A DNA stretch of 64,000 nucleotides from DASUPK01 sp963747425 (GTDB lineage Bacteria > Actinomycetota > Thermoleophilia > Solirubrobacterales > 70-9), in contig CAVVFJ010000005.1 of the NCBI GenBank assembly GCA_963747425.1, forward strand, positions 62,001 through 126,000, read 5' to 3'. The translations under genes were made by a program, and so were the position numbers. Positions 9,814-18,501 of this stretch are shown in pieces (the stretch's first letter is position 1; the number at the start of each line of letters is the position of its first letter). A model generated the notes under the pieces. It saw only the letters and a list, made by a program, of their open reading frames with translations, was not told where the DNA came from and ran no database searches.

Positions 9814-10488
9814 TCAGTCGAGGCCGAGCTCGTGACCGTAGTGCCGCGCGTACTCGTCTCGCTTCTCGAGCACATTCTCTACGTAGTCGCGGGTCTCGGG
9901 GAAGGCGATGTCGTCAAGGCTCAGGCTCGAACCGCCCCAGGCGGCGACGTTCGTCTCGCCGGCGTTGTAGGCGGCCAGAGCCGCGATCTCGTTGTCGCCG
10001 AACTTCTGGATCAGGTAGTGGAGGTAGAAGGTCCCGTAGCGGATGTTGATGTCGGGGTCGGAGAGGTCGTCGAACTTGAAGGTCTGTCCTCCGCTCAGGC
10101 CCTCGATCACCTTCGCCGTGCTCGGCGTGATCTGCATCAGGCCCCGGGCCCCCGCGTGGGAGGTCTGATCCCGGAAGTGGGACTCCGAGTAGATCACTGC
10201 CGCGATCAGGTCCGCCGGCACGTCCTTCTGCGCGGCCTGCTGGCGAATGATGTCCTCGTGCTGGAGTGGCAGGGTGACCTCCTCCAACGTGCGCTGGAAG
10301 CGGTCGCTGTTGGCGATCAGGAAACCGCCCAGCGCACCGACGACCAGCGTGCCGCCGATGACGAGAGCGCGGCGGCGGCGCTGCGAGCGACGCCGGGCCT
10401 TCGTCTGGGTCCCGCGGCGGCTCTTCGAGCGCGTGCCGCTGCGCCGCGAGCGGGTGCGCGCGGAGCGCACCGACGTGCTCGGGCTCAT
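9814..10488 (-). CDS. Lytic transglycosylase, SLT domain
   Basis: 224 residues. A strongly basic N-terminus of about 40 residues, one transmembrane helix (about 42-60), then a soluble SLT domain: YSESHF holds the catalytic Glu, followed by ARGLMQITPSTA and AALAAYNAGE. It cleaves peptidoglycan glycan strands outside the membrane while tethered to it. ATG overlaps the coaE stop (ATGA at 10485-10488), so translation is coupled. The basic leader probably serves as a positive-inside anchor. Confidence 0.9.
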   Translation of the reverse strand: MSPSTSVRSARTRSRRSGTRSKSRRGTQTKARRRSQRRRRALVIGGTLVVGALGGFLIANSDRFQRTLEEVTLPLQHEDIIRQQAAQKDVPADLIAAVIYSESHFRDQTSHAGARGLMQITPSTAKVIEGLSGGQTFKFDDLSDPDINIRYGTFYLHYLIQKFGDNEIAALAAYNAGETNVAAWGGSSLSLDDIAFPETRDYVENVLEKRDEYARHYGHELGLD

Positions 10489-11075
10489 TCGCTCTCCCCG
10501 GTGCTCAATTCGGCGATCAGCTCTTCCACCTCTCTATCCAACTCCTGGAGCGACGCATCGTTGCGGATGACGTGGTCGGCACGGCGCACCTTCTCCCCCT
10601 GGTCCAGCTGGCGCTCCTCCCTGCCCTCCAGGCCCGGCTGGCCGCGCTCCCGCAGGCGGGCGTCCCGGGTCTCGTCGCCGGCGACGACGGCCAGGGTCGC
10701 GTCGAAGGCGTCCTCCATGGCGGTCTCGAAGAGCAGGGGGACCTCGATCACGGCAATCTCAACCTCGGGCCCGAGGCTCTGCCGCCACTCCATCACCTGC
10801 GCTCCCACACGCGGGTGCGTGACGCTCTCGAGCCAGGCGAGCTCTTCGGGGTCCCGGAAGACGATCTCGCCGACCTTGTTGCGGTCCACGCTCCCTCCGG
10901 GTGCGATCGCATCGCCCCAGCGCTCGATCAGCGCTGCCTTCACCTGCTCGTCATCGAGGATGTCGTGTGCGACGCGGTCCGTCGACAGCGTCGCAGCGCC
11001 ATGCCTCTTGAACGCGGCCAGCGCCTCCGACTTTCCCGCCCCGATTCCCCCGGTCAGTCCTACGAAACGGGTCAA
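10485..11075 (-). CDS. coaE: Dephospho-CoA kinase
   Basis: Last step of coenzyme A synthesis, ATP-dependent phosphorylation of dephospho-CoA. 196 residues, normal length. P-loop GLTGGIGAGKS at residues 6-16, then LSTDRVAHDIL with the conserved Asp, and HPRV plus EVPLLFET as in the family. The TTG start at 11075 overlaps the rpsA stop TGA (TTGA), which is the reason for preferring it. The rpsA-coaE order is common in actinobacteria. Confidence 0.95.
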   Translation of the reverse strand: MTRFVGLTGGIGAGKSEALAAFKRHGAATLSTDRVAHDILDDEQVKAALIERWGDAIAPGGSVDRNKVGEIVFRDPEELAWLESVTHPRVGAQVMEWRQSLGPEVEIAVIEVPLLFETAMEDAFDATLAVVAGDETRDARLRERGQPGLEGREERQLDQGEKVRRADHVIRNDASLQELDREVEELIAELSTGESE

Positions 11076-12566
11076 TCCTGCGCGGGAGGTGGCTCCTCGG
11101 CCGGAGCATCCTCCGCGGGAGGCTCCTCACTCGGGGCCTCGGCGGGCTCCTCCTCCGGGGTGGCCTCCTCCGGCGGGGCCTCGGGCGCCACCTCTGCATC
11201 CGGCGCGGCTCGACCTCGGCGCGGCTTCGACCTCGGGCGCGGCTTCGACCTCGGGCGTAGCTTCGGCCTCGGGCGCCGATTCGGCGTCCGGTGCCGCTTC
11301 GGCCTCCGGTGTGGCCTCGGGCGCCAGATCCTCGGGCGGCTCCGCGTCCTCGATGACGACGTCGTCGCTCACCTCGCGGGTGGGGAGCTCCTGCCCCTCG
11401 ACCCGCTTGACGCTCAGCGAGAGGCGGCGGCGAGAGTCGTCCACCTCGAGGATCTTCACCTGAAGCTCGTCGCCGGGGCGCACGACCTCGGCGGGGCTCT
11501 CGACGTGGTGCTGCGCAAGCTCGGAGATGTGGACCAGGCCCTCGACCCCGGGCAGGATCTGGACGAACGCGCCGAAGGCGACGATCTTGGTGACCTTGCC
11601 GTCGACGACGTCGCCCTCCTTGTACTCGTTCAGGACCTTCTGCCACGGGTCCTCCTGGGTCTGCTTCAGCCCCAGCGAGATGCGCTGACGATCCCTGTCG
11701 ATGTCGAGCACCTTGACCGTCACCGTGTCGCCGATCGAGACGACCTCCGAGGGATGGTTGACGTGGCTCCAGGAAAGCTCGGAGATGTGGATCAGGCCGT
11801 CGATGCCCTCGAGGTCCACGAAGGCACCGAAGTCGACGATGTTGGAGATCTTGCCCTCGACGATCTCGCCCGGCTGCAGCTTGCCCAGGATCTGCTCGCG
11901 GACCTCCTTGCGCTCCTCCTCGAGGACCGCGCGGCGGGAGAGCACGACGTTGTTGCGGGAGCGGTTGAGCTCGATCACCTTGCACTCGAGCTTCTGTCCC
12001 ATGAACTCGTCGAGGTTCTGCACGCGGCGAATGTCGACCAGCGAGGCGGGCAGGAAGCCGCGCACGCCGAGGTCGAGGATCAGGCCGCCCTTGACGACCT
12101 CGATCACGGTTCCCTCGACCGGCTCGCCTGAGTCGGCGGCCTTCTCGATCCGGCGCCAGGCCTTCTCGAAGCGGGCGCGCTTCTTGGAGAGGATCAGGCG
12201 CCCCTCCTGGTCCTCCTTGGTGAGGACCAGGGCGTCGACCTCCTCGCCCAGCTCGACCTCCTCCGAGGGATCCACCGACTTGCGGATGGAAAGCTCGTTG
12301 GAGGGGATGACCCCCTCCGACTTGTAGCCGATGTCGACGAGGACCTCGTCCTGGTCGATGCGCACGACCTTGCCGCTGACCACGTCCCCCTCGCTGAAGG
12401 GGTGAATGGTCGCGTCGTAGTTCGGAATTAGCTTGCCGTCGACCTCAATCAGGAAGTTTTCCGAGCTCGCGGCGCCGTTGCCGGCGCTCTCGGGCTGCTC
12501 GGTTTCGGGCTCGACCTGCTGCTCGGCCTGCTGGTCGGTTTCGGTGGTTATGTCGGTCTCGGGCAC
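11072..12566 (-). CDS. rpsA: 30S ribosomal protein S1 (frameshift in acidic repeat tail)
   Basis: GTG at 12566, about 498 residues if the tail is repaired. After an acidic leader there are four S1 RNA-binding repeats, beginning near GDVVSGKVVRIDQDEVLVDI, then VEGTVIEVVKGGLILDLGV, VEGKISNIVDFGAFVDL and VDGKVTKIVAFGAFVQI. It recruits mRNA to the 30S subunit, though actinobacterial S1 is short. The C-terminal tail is made of 18-base Ala/Glu/Pro repeats. One copy (11205-11220) is two bases short, which shifts the frame; restoring two bases yields a tail ending EEPPPAQD with a stop overlapping coaE. That coupled stop is strong evidence the shift is an error or a slippage event. Confidence 0.93.
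11205..11328 (-). repeat. 18-bp tandem repeats in the rpsA tail
   Basis: Units based on GCGGCTTCGACCTCGGGC occur about six to seven times with growing divergence. Two units (11221-11238, 11239-11256) are identical, and the unit at 11205-11220 lacks one T and one G. They encode repeated EVEAAP/EAEATP residues. Such repeats are prone to replication slippage and to assembly error. Confidence 0.8.
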
Positions 12567-12649
12567 GGCCGCACAGTGTGGCAGACGTATGCCTGGCGTA
12601 CGGTTCCGCTGAACCGGGAGCGCCCGGGCTTCCACTACCGTTGCGAGGG

Positions 12650-13786
12650 ATGCCGCAACGCCAGACCAAGCGAGGCGACGAGCGCACTCCGCTGAGTGGG
12701 AACCACGACGTGATCGTCTGCGGGGCGAGCTTCGCGGGCCTGACCGTCGCACGGCAGCTGGCCGGGTCCGGGGCAAGCGTGCTCGTGCTCGATCGCTACG
12801 AGATCGGCGAACGGCAGACCTCCGCCTGCGGCGTCCCCACCGCCTGGCTGGAGACGATGGGCCTCCAGGCCTCCGCCAGGCAGGAGTTCGGCGAGCTCGT
12901 CGTCCACACCCCGCGCGGCACCTCGCGCTACCAGCTCCCCTGGACCTTCTCCACCTTCGACTACCGCGAGCTCTGCCGGCTGCTCTGGGAGCAGTGTGAC
13001 GCGCGGTTCGAGACCGCCAAGGTCAACGGGCGCACCGGCGAGACGGTCCACACCGACCGCGGTGACGTCTCGGCGCCGCTGATCGTGGACGCGCTCGGCT
13101 GGCGCCGAATCCTCGCCTCGGATGGCGGCTACCAGCCACCCGATGCGCCGCTCTCGCGCGGGCTCGAGGTCCATCCCCAGGGAGGCGGGAACGACCTCGA
13201 GGTCTGGATCGACCGCCGCTATGTCCCGGCGGGCTACGGCTGGAGCTTCCCCGCGCGCGACGAGCGGCGGATCGGGGTCGGCTCCTTCGATCCGCGCTTC
13301 CACGTCAAGGACACGACGGTCCTGCTCGCCGACGACCTGGAGCGCCCCGCCGTCCGCTACCAGGGCAACTGGATCCCCCACAAGCTCCGCCCCGGAACGG
13401 AGGACGGCATCTTCTTCGTCGGCGACTCGGCCGGCCACTGCATCCCGTTGACGGCCGAAGGGATCAGGACCGCCTTCTACTTCGGGATCAAGCTTGGCGA
13501 CGAGCTGCGCGCGGTCGTTGCCGGCGAGCGGGACCGCGAGGCGGCCCTGCGCAACTACGCCGAGTTCGTGGACGCGCACGAGTGGAAGTTCCGCTGGCTG
13601 CTCCGGGCGCAGAAGCTGCTCCCCAAGCTCCCCGCGCGCGTGCAGCGAGCGGTGATCCGCGCCTGCGGCCGCAAGCGCTTCGTCGACTGGGCCTTCGGCC
13701 ATTACCTCCGCATCGCACCGCCGGGGTTTGCGGGCCCGGCGCCGGAGAAGCGCGGCGAGCGCGAGCCGCTCTCCGCAGCCGCCTAG
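12650..13786 (+). CDS. FAD-dependent oxidoreductase, geranylgeranyl reductase family
   Basis: ATG at 12650 follows GAGGGA; an upstream ATG at 12578 would overlap the rpsA promoter region and adds no conserved sequence. About 378 residues. The N-terminal dinucleotide-binding motif VIVCGASFAGLTVARQL is followed by LVLDRYEIGERQTSACG, and the second FAD motif GIFFVGDSAGHCIPLTAEGI lies in the C-terminal half. These are features of the GG-reductase/PHBH flavoprotein group, which reduce isoprenoid chains or hydroxylate substrates. The exact substrate is unknown. Divergent from rpsA; converges on a small membrane protein gene. Confidence 0.82.
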   Translation: MPQRQTKRGDERTPLSGNHDVIVCGASFAGLTVARQLAGSGASVLVLDRYEIGERQTSACGVPTAWLETMGLQASARQEFGELVVHTPRGTSRYQLPWTFSTFDYRELCRLLWEQCDARFETAKVNGRTGETVHTDRGDVSAPLIVDALGWRRILASDGGYQPPDAPLSRGLEVHPQGGGNDLEVWIDRRYVPAGYGWSFPARDERRIGVGSFDPRFHVKDTTVLLADDLERPAVRYQGNWIPHKLRPGTEDGIFFVGDSAGHCIPLTAEGIRTAFYFGIKLGDELRAVVAGERDREAALRNYAEFVDAHEWKFRWLLRAQKLLPKLPARVQRAVIRACGRKRFVDWAFGHYLRIAPPGFAGPAPEKRGEREPLSAAA

Positions 13787-13789
13787 AAG

Positions 13790-14029
13790 TTAGAACCCGC
13801 GTCGCTCCCGGATTCGCTGCACCTCCCGCGTCATCGAGTCGTCGCCGTGCTCGTGGAGCTCGTGGCTCACCCGCACCTGATGGATCACGAACAGGGCCCC
13901 GAGCGCCGCGACGATCAGCGTCAGCCAGATGACGTCGCCCGGCGAGAAGCCGCCCATCACGACGAAGAAGGCGAAGAGCGCCACCGCGCCGACGCAGAGG
14001 GCCCAGAGGAAGTTGAGCAGCCCACTCAT
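13790..14029 (-). CDS. Small two-helix membrane protein
   Basis: 79 residues from the ATG at 14029, chosen because GGAGGTGG lies 7-14 nt before it; a GTG at 14071 would add 14 unconserved residues. There are two hydrophobic helices (about 4-26 and 31-50), then a charged tail ending MTREVQRIRERRGF. No family recognised. Its stop is 3 bases from the stop of the flavoprotein gene on the other strand. Confidence 0.6.
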   Translation of the reverse strand: MSGLLNFLWALCVGAVALFAFFVVMGGFSPGDVIWLTLIVAALGALFVIHQVRVSHELHEHGDDSMTREVQRIRERRGF

Positions 14030-14114
14030 TCGAACCACCTCCATGGGGGATGTACCGCTCGTCACAAGCAATACCCGCTACCTAACGCAAGGCAAACCGG
14101 CTTCGCCATCAGTC

Positions 14115-14132
14115 GCGGCCACAGGTGGCCGC
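14115..14132. terminator. Hairpin after the DMT transporter gene
   Basis: GCGGCCAC-AG-GTGGCCGC forms an 8-bp perfect stem immediately after the stop codon of the minus-strand transporter gene. There is no T-tract, and it shares the GGCCGC core with the hairpin at 8940-8957. Confidence 0.5.
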
Positions 14133-14569
14133 TAGCGCACGACCAGGTACGTGCCGGCGAGCAGGAGGACCACGCCCGCCACTCGGCTCGCGGTCAGCGG
14201 CTCCTGATCGAGGCCGAGGAAGCCGATCCGGTCCAGCACCACGGAGGTGGTGAGCTGGCCCGTGACGGTCGCCGCGGCGACCGCGCCGGCGCCGATCTGG
14301 CTGACCAGGACGAGCGCCGAGAAGACGTACGCCGCACCGAGTGCGCCGCCGAGCAGGTAGTACCACTGGACGTGGGCCACCTCGCCGATCCCACCGGCCT
14401 TGCCGCTGAGCGTCACGATCGCGCCCAGCAGCAGCGTCCCGACCGCAAATGAGACCGTCGCAGCGGCGAAGCTGCCGGTCGACTTGCCGAGCCCGGCGTT
14501 GATCGGCGCCTGCAGGGCGATGCAGCCGCCGACGAGGGCCATGATCAGGACCGCGAATCCCCTGTCCAT
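14132..14569 (-). CDS. DMT-superfamily transporter, YdcZ/DUF606 type
   Basis: 145 residues, five hydrophobic helices. The opening GGCIALQAPINAGLGK and the later YLLGGALGAAYV are typical of DUF606 (YdcZ) half-size drug/metabolite transporter proteins, which usually work as dimers. ATG at 14569. Substrate unknown. It lies downstream of polA on the same strand with a 29-base gap. Confidence 0.8.
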   Translation of the reverse strand: MDRGFAVLIMALVGGCIALQAPINAGLGKSTGSFAAATVSFAVGTLLLGAIVTLSGKAGGIGEVAHVQWYYLLGGALGAAYVFSALVLVSQIGAGAVAAATVTGQLTTSVVLDRIGFLGLDQEPLTASRVAGVVLLLAGTYLVVR

Positions 14570-14598
14570 GGCCGGATCCTCTCAGACGATCGGCCTGT

Positions 14599-17248
14599 CT
14601 ACTTCGCGGCCAGCCAGTCCTTGCCGACGCCGACGTCGACCGCCAGCGGCGGATCGAGATCGAAGGCGCCGCACATCGCCTTCTCGACCAGCTTGGAGGC
14701 GGCTTCCATCTCGTCCGTCGGTCCCTCGAAGAGGAGCTCATCGTGGATCTGGAGAACCAGGCGGGTCTCCAGGTCCGACTTCTCGAGCTGGCGCTGGGCC
14801 TCGACCATCGCGATCTTGATGATGTCCGCGGAGGTGCCCTGGATCGGCATGTTGACCGCGAGCCGCTCGCCCTGGCCGCGGACCTGCGGGCGACCGGATC
14901 GAAGCTCCGGGATCGGGCGACGGCGCCCGAGCAGCGTGCTCACGTAGCCGTGCTCCTTCGCGGACTCGACCGTGTCGGTGATGTAGCGCTTGACCGCCGG
15001 GAAGCGCTCGAAGTAGCGGTCGATGTAGGCGCCCGCCTCCTCCTGCTCGATGTTGAGGCGGTCGGCCAGCCCGTACGCGGAGAGGCCGTAGGCGATGCCG
15101 TAATTGACCATCTTCGCCTTCGAGCGCTCGCCTGGTGTGACCTTCTTCGGGTCGGAGCCGAGCACCTCCGCGGCGGTGGCAGCGTGAATGTCCTCCCCGC
15201 GGGCGAAGATCTCTCGCAGCGCTTCCTCGCCGGCGATGTGGGCGAGGATCCGGAGCTCGATCTGGTTGTAGTCGGCCGAGAGAAGCCGGTGGCCCCGCGG
15301 TGCGACGAAGCAGGAGCGGATCGGGCGGCCCTCCTCGGTTCGGATCGGGATGTTCTGGAGATTCGGGTTGGTGCTCGAGAGCCGTCCGGTCGCAGTCGCG
15401 GTCTGGTTGAAGGTGGTGTGCAGCCGCCCGGTGTCCGCGTCGATCAGCTCGGGCAGCGCGTCGAGGTAGGTGCTCTTCAGCTTGGTGAGCTCGCGCCACT
15501 GCTCGACCTTCGCGACGATCTCGTGCTCCTCCCGGATCTGGGAGAGGACGCGGGCGTCGGTGGAGAAGCCCGTCTTGCCGCGGCGCTTCTTCGTGAGGCC
15601 GAGCTCGTCGAAGAAGACCTCCGCCAGCTGCTGCGGGGAGCCGATCGTGAACTCGTGGCCGGCCAGCTCGAAGATCTCGGCCTGCAGGGTCTCGATCCGC
15701 TGCTCGAAGCCCTCGCCGATGTCCGCGAGGCGCTTCTGGTCGAGCAGCACTCCGACCTGCTCCATCGCCGCCAGCACCTCGATCAGCGGCATCTCGACCT
15801 CGTCCATCAGCTTCTCCAGCCCGCCCTCCTTGATCCCCTTTCTCTGCAGCTGGGCGATCTCCCAGACGAGGCGGGCCTCCGCCGCCGGATCGGGTGGCGG
15901 CTCCTCCCCCAGCTCGAGCTGGTCGCCGTCCGCGCCGTCCGACTCCTTCGCGGCGGCGGCGAGCCCTCGCTGGGCGGCGATGTCGACCAGGTCGTAGGTG
16001 CGCCGAGCCGGATCGAGCAGGTAGGCGCCGACCATCGTGTCGTGGCGCAGGTCCAGGCCGGCCGGACCGGCCGCGGCGAGCACGCCGTGCCGTGCGCCCC
16101 CGCCGAGGCTCTTCAGATCGTGGCCGATCAGCTTGCGCTTGCCGAGGGATGCGGCCAGGGCGGACAGGTCGGGACACTCGCCCTCGACGAGGTGCTTGCC
16201 GTCATAGCCCGACCAGGTTCCACCCGCGATCGCCAGGGCGACCTCTCCCTTGGCCAGGTCGCCGATCGAGCCTTCCTGGGCGGTGGCATCGAGCTCCTCC
16301 TCGGCCTTCCCCTCCGGGACGAAGTCCGCGCCCAGCTCCTCCTCCAGTCGTTGCAGGATCACCCGGAGCTCGAATTCGCGGGCAACCTCACGCAGCCGGC
16401 CGCGATCCATCTTCTTCGACATCAGCTCGTCGAGGTCGAGCTCGATGTCGATGTCGGTGATGGCGGTCGCGAGCTCCTTCGAGACTCGAGCGTCCTCGGC
16501 GTGGTTGGTGAGGTTCTCCTTGCGCTTGGCGCCGGAGATGTTGTCGATGTTGGCGAGCACGCCCTCGAGGTCCCCGTACTCATTGAGCAGCTGGGCGGCG
16601 GTCTTGTCGCCGATCCCGGGGACGCCGGGGATGTTGTCCGAGGTGTCGCCCTTCAGCCCGATCAGGTCCGTGACCAGCTCGGGCGGAACGCCGTATCGCT
16701 CGACGACACCCTTGCTGTCGTAGATCTTGGTGTCGGTCACCCCGCGGGAGGTGGTCATCACCCGAACCCCGTCCTCGACCAGCTGGTAGACGTCGCGGTC
16801 GCCCGAGACGACCATCACGTCCAGGTTCTGCTCCCGGGCCCGCTTGGTCAGCGAGGCGATCACGTCGTCGGCCTCGTAGCCGTCCACCTTGATGTTGGTG
16901 AAGCCGAAGGCCTCGGCCAGCGGCATCAGGTGCGGCCACTGGTCCCGAAGCAGGTCCGGGCGGGGCTTGCGCTGGGACTTGTAGGGCTCGTAGGTGAGCT
17001 CGCGGCCGGACCAGCCGGCGTCCCAGCAGACGACCACGGCCGCGGGATCGAAGTCGATCAGCATCTTGGCGAACATCGAGGCGAGCCCGTAGATGGCGTT
17101 GGTCGGGCCTCCCATCGTGCGTCGCGATCGACTCCGGCAGCGCGAAGAAAGCCCGGTAGGCGAGGGAATTGCCGTCGATCAGGAAGAGCTCTCCGTCCGG
17201 CTTCTTGGCGCCCTTCTTCGGGCCGGCCTTGGGCTTGGTCGCGGGCAT
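14599..17248 (-). CDS. polA: DNA polymerase I (one frameshift near 17110)
   Basis: ATG at 17248, about 880 residues. N-terminal 5'-3' flap nuclease: LFLIDGNSLAYRAFFALPES, later VVSGDRDVYQLV and GLKGDTSDNIPGVPGIG. Middle proofreading domain is degenerate: the position of the catalytic Asp-x-Glu reads ALAIAGG. C-terminal polymerase is complete: motif A LLSADYNQIELR, motif B RSKAKMVNYGIAYG, motif C LQIHDELLFE. The frame breaks at HDGRP, where the next frame gives TNAIYGLASMF; the span is one base too long, so one extra base at about 17105-17120 accounts for it. Repair and Okazaki-fragment processing enzyme. Confidence 0.94.
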
Positions 17249-17289
17249 GCCCCGATCCTACGCGCCGCCGTAGTCGATGCCGGAGTCGA

Positions 17290-18367
17290 TCAGAGCGCGG
17301 GGACCCGCAGCGTTCGGGTCAGCGTCCTCACGTTGCCCTGACCGTCCTCCACCGTCAGCTTCACCGTGACCCGCTTCCCGGCCAGGCGGCGGCCGATCGG
17401 GAACGACAGAGTTCGCTTCCCGGGCGCATGGCCCTTGGTGCGACGCTTGGCCCGCGCCTGCTTCCCCCGCCGCAGCACGCCGCTCACGGCCACGTACTCG
17501 CGGGCCTTGACCCGCGCCTTCAGACGAGCCTGGGCGCCGCTGAGGTCGAAATGGACAGAGGCGAGCGACGCGACCACGGAGGAGTCGACCTTCTCGCCGG
17601 GACGGAGCTCGTAGAACCCCTGCGGCGGATTGGCGTTGACGACGCGCCCGGGCTCGCAGGTTGCGCGAAACGGCGCGAAGCGGGTCGATGGATGGTGGGC
17701 CGTGAACCGGTAGACCCCGGCGGGCACCACTGGCCAGACCACGCCCCCGTCGATCGAGGAGTCGGTTCGCGAAGCGTCGGGAATGACCGACTCGTTGAAG
17801 TAGACGGGGTTGGGCAGCGCCGGGCTCGCGCCGGCAGTCGCCCATGCGACCCCGTGTGCTCCGTAGGCGACGAAGTCGTTGAAGCTCAGGTCGCGCACAT
17901 TGACGGTGCTGAAGGTCGAGACGACCGCGCAGTCGACGAGCTCGTTGTTCGCGTCGCGCGGTGCCTTGAGGATCGACGCAAGCCCGTTGTAGGCCGTATC
18001 TGTCGGCATCTGGAAGTTGACCCGCTCGAGGTCCTTGCCCTGGCTGACATAGGTCTGCAGGTAGATCCGGTGGTGGCCGGTGGCGTCGGCGTAGGGCGTG
18101 AGCTGGGTGCCGTCGGGAACGAGGAGGTCATAGCTGCCATCCGGCCCCGTTTGGGCGCTCAGGCCCGGGGAGCTCAGCGACCCGTACGGTGGCGCCCGCA
18201 ATCGGGGTCTGGTCGTCGAACGTGTAGGCCGTCCCGCGGACGTGAACGGGCGGCAGACCTGCCTTCTTCTTCGCCAGGGCACCACCCGGAGCGGTCAGAA
18301 AGAGCAGGGCGTAGAGCGCGGCTACGGTTGCGACGCCGGTGGCGCGGCCGTGCGGGGCGCGGGGCAT
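17290..18367 (-). CDS. Secreted protein with carboxypeptidase-regulatory-like N-terminal domain (one frameshift)
   Basis: ATG at 18367 has AAGGAG 7 nt upstream. Signal peptide with a hydrophobic core ending GGALAKKK. Then a beta-rich segment VRGTAYTFDDQTPIAGATVR and, in the next frame, GPDGSYDLLVPDGTQLTPYA, which looks like a CarboxypepD_reg (Ig-like) domain. The rest has an unrecognised region of about 150 residues and a basic Ig-like C-terminus (VTVKLTVEDGQGNVRTL). The frame breaks near 18180-18195, and the span is one base too long. Function unknown; exported. It sits 40 bases after polA and diverges from the malic enzyme gene. Confidence 0.6.
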
Positions 18368-18486
18368 CTACGAACTCCTTTTCGTCGAGCCTCTGGGATC
18401 GAATCGCCGCCTCTGGACATCCCTCCCGGGGCAGCGCCGGCCAGCGTAGCGGCTCGGCGGAGAGCGGCCGGACAAGCGCCGCTGCC

Positions 18487-18492
18487 TATGAT
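18487..18492 (+). promoter_or_regulatory. -10 box for malic enzyme, leaderless spacing
   Basis: TATGAT matches five of six positions of the -10 consensus and ends 9 nt before the ATG at 18502. No Shine-Dalgarno sequence is present, so the transcript likely starts at or next to the start codon. The -35 region is not convincing. Confidence 0.5.
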
Positions 18493-18501
18493 CCGCTCGC
18501 C

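Noticed and set aside
14743..18501. A very long plus-strand open frame (over 1200 codons) running into malic enzyme from the polA region
   Set aside because: It is a shadow on the opposite strand of polA in high-GC DNA, with no recognisable protein; malic enzyme starts at ATG 18502.
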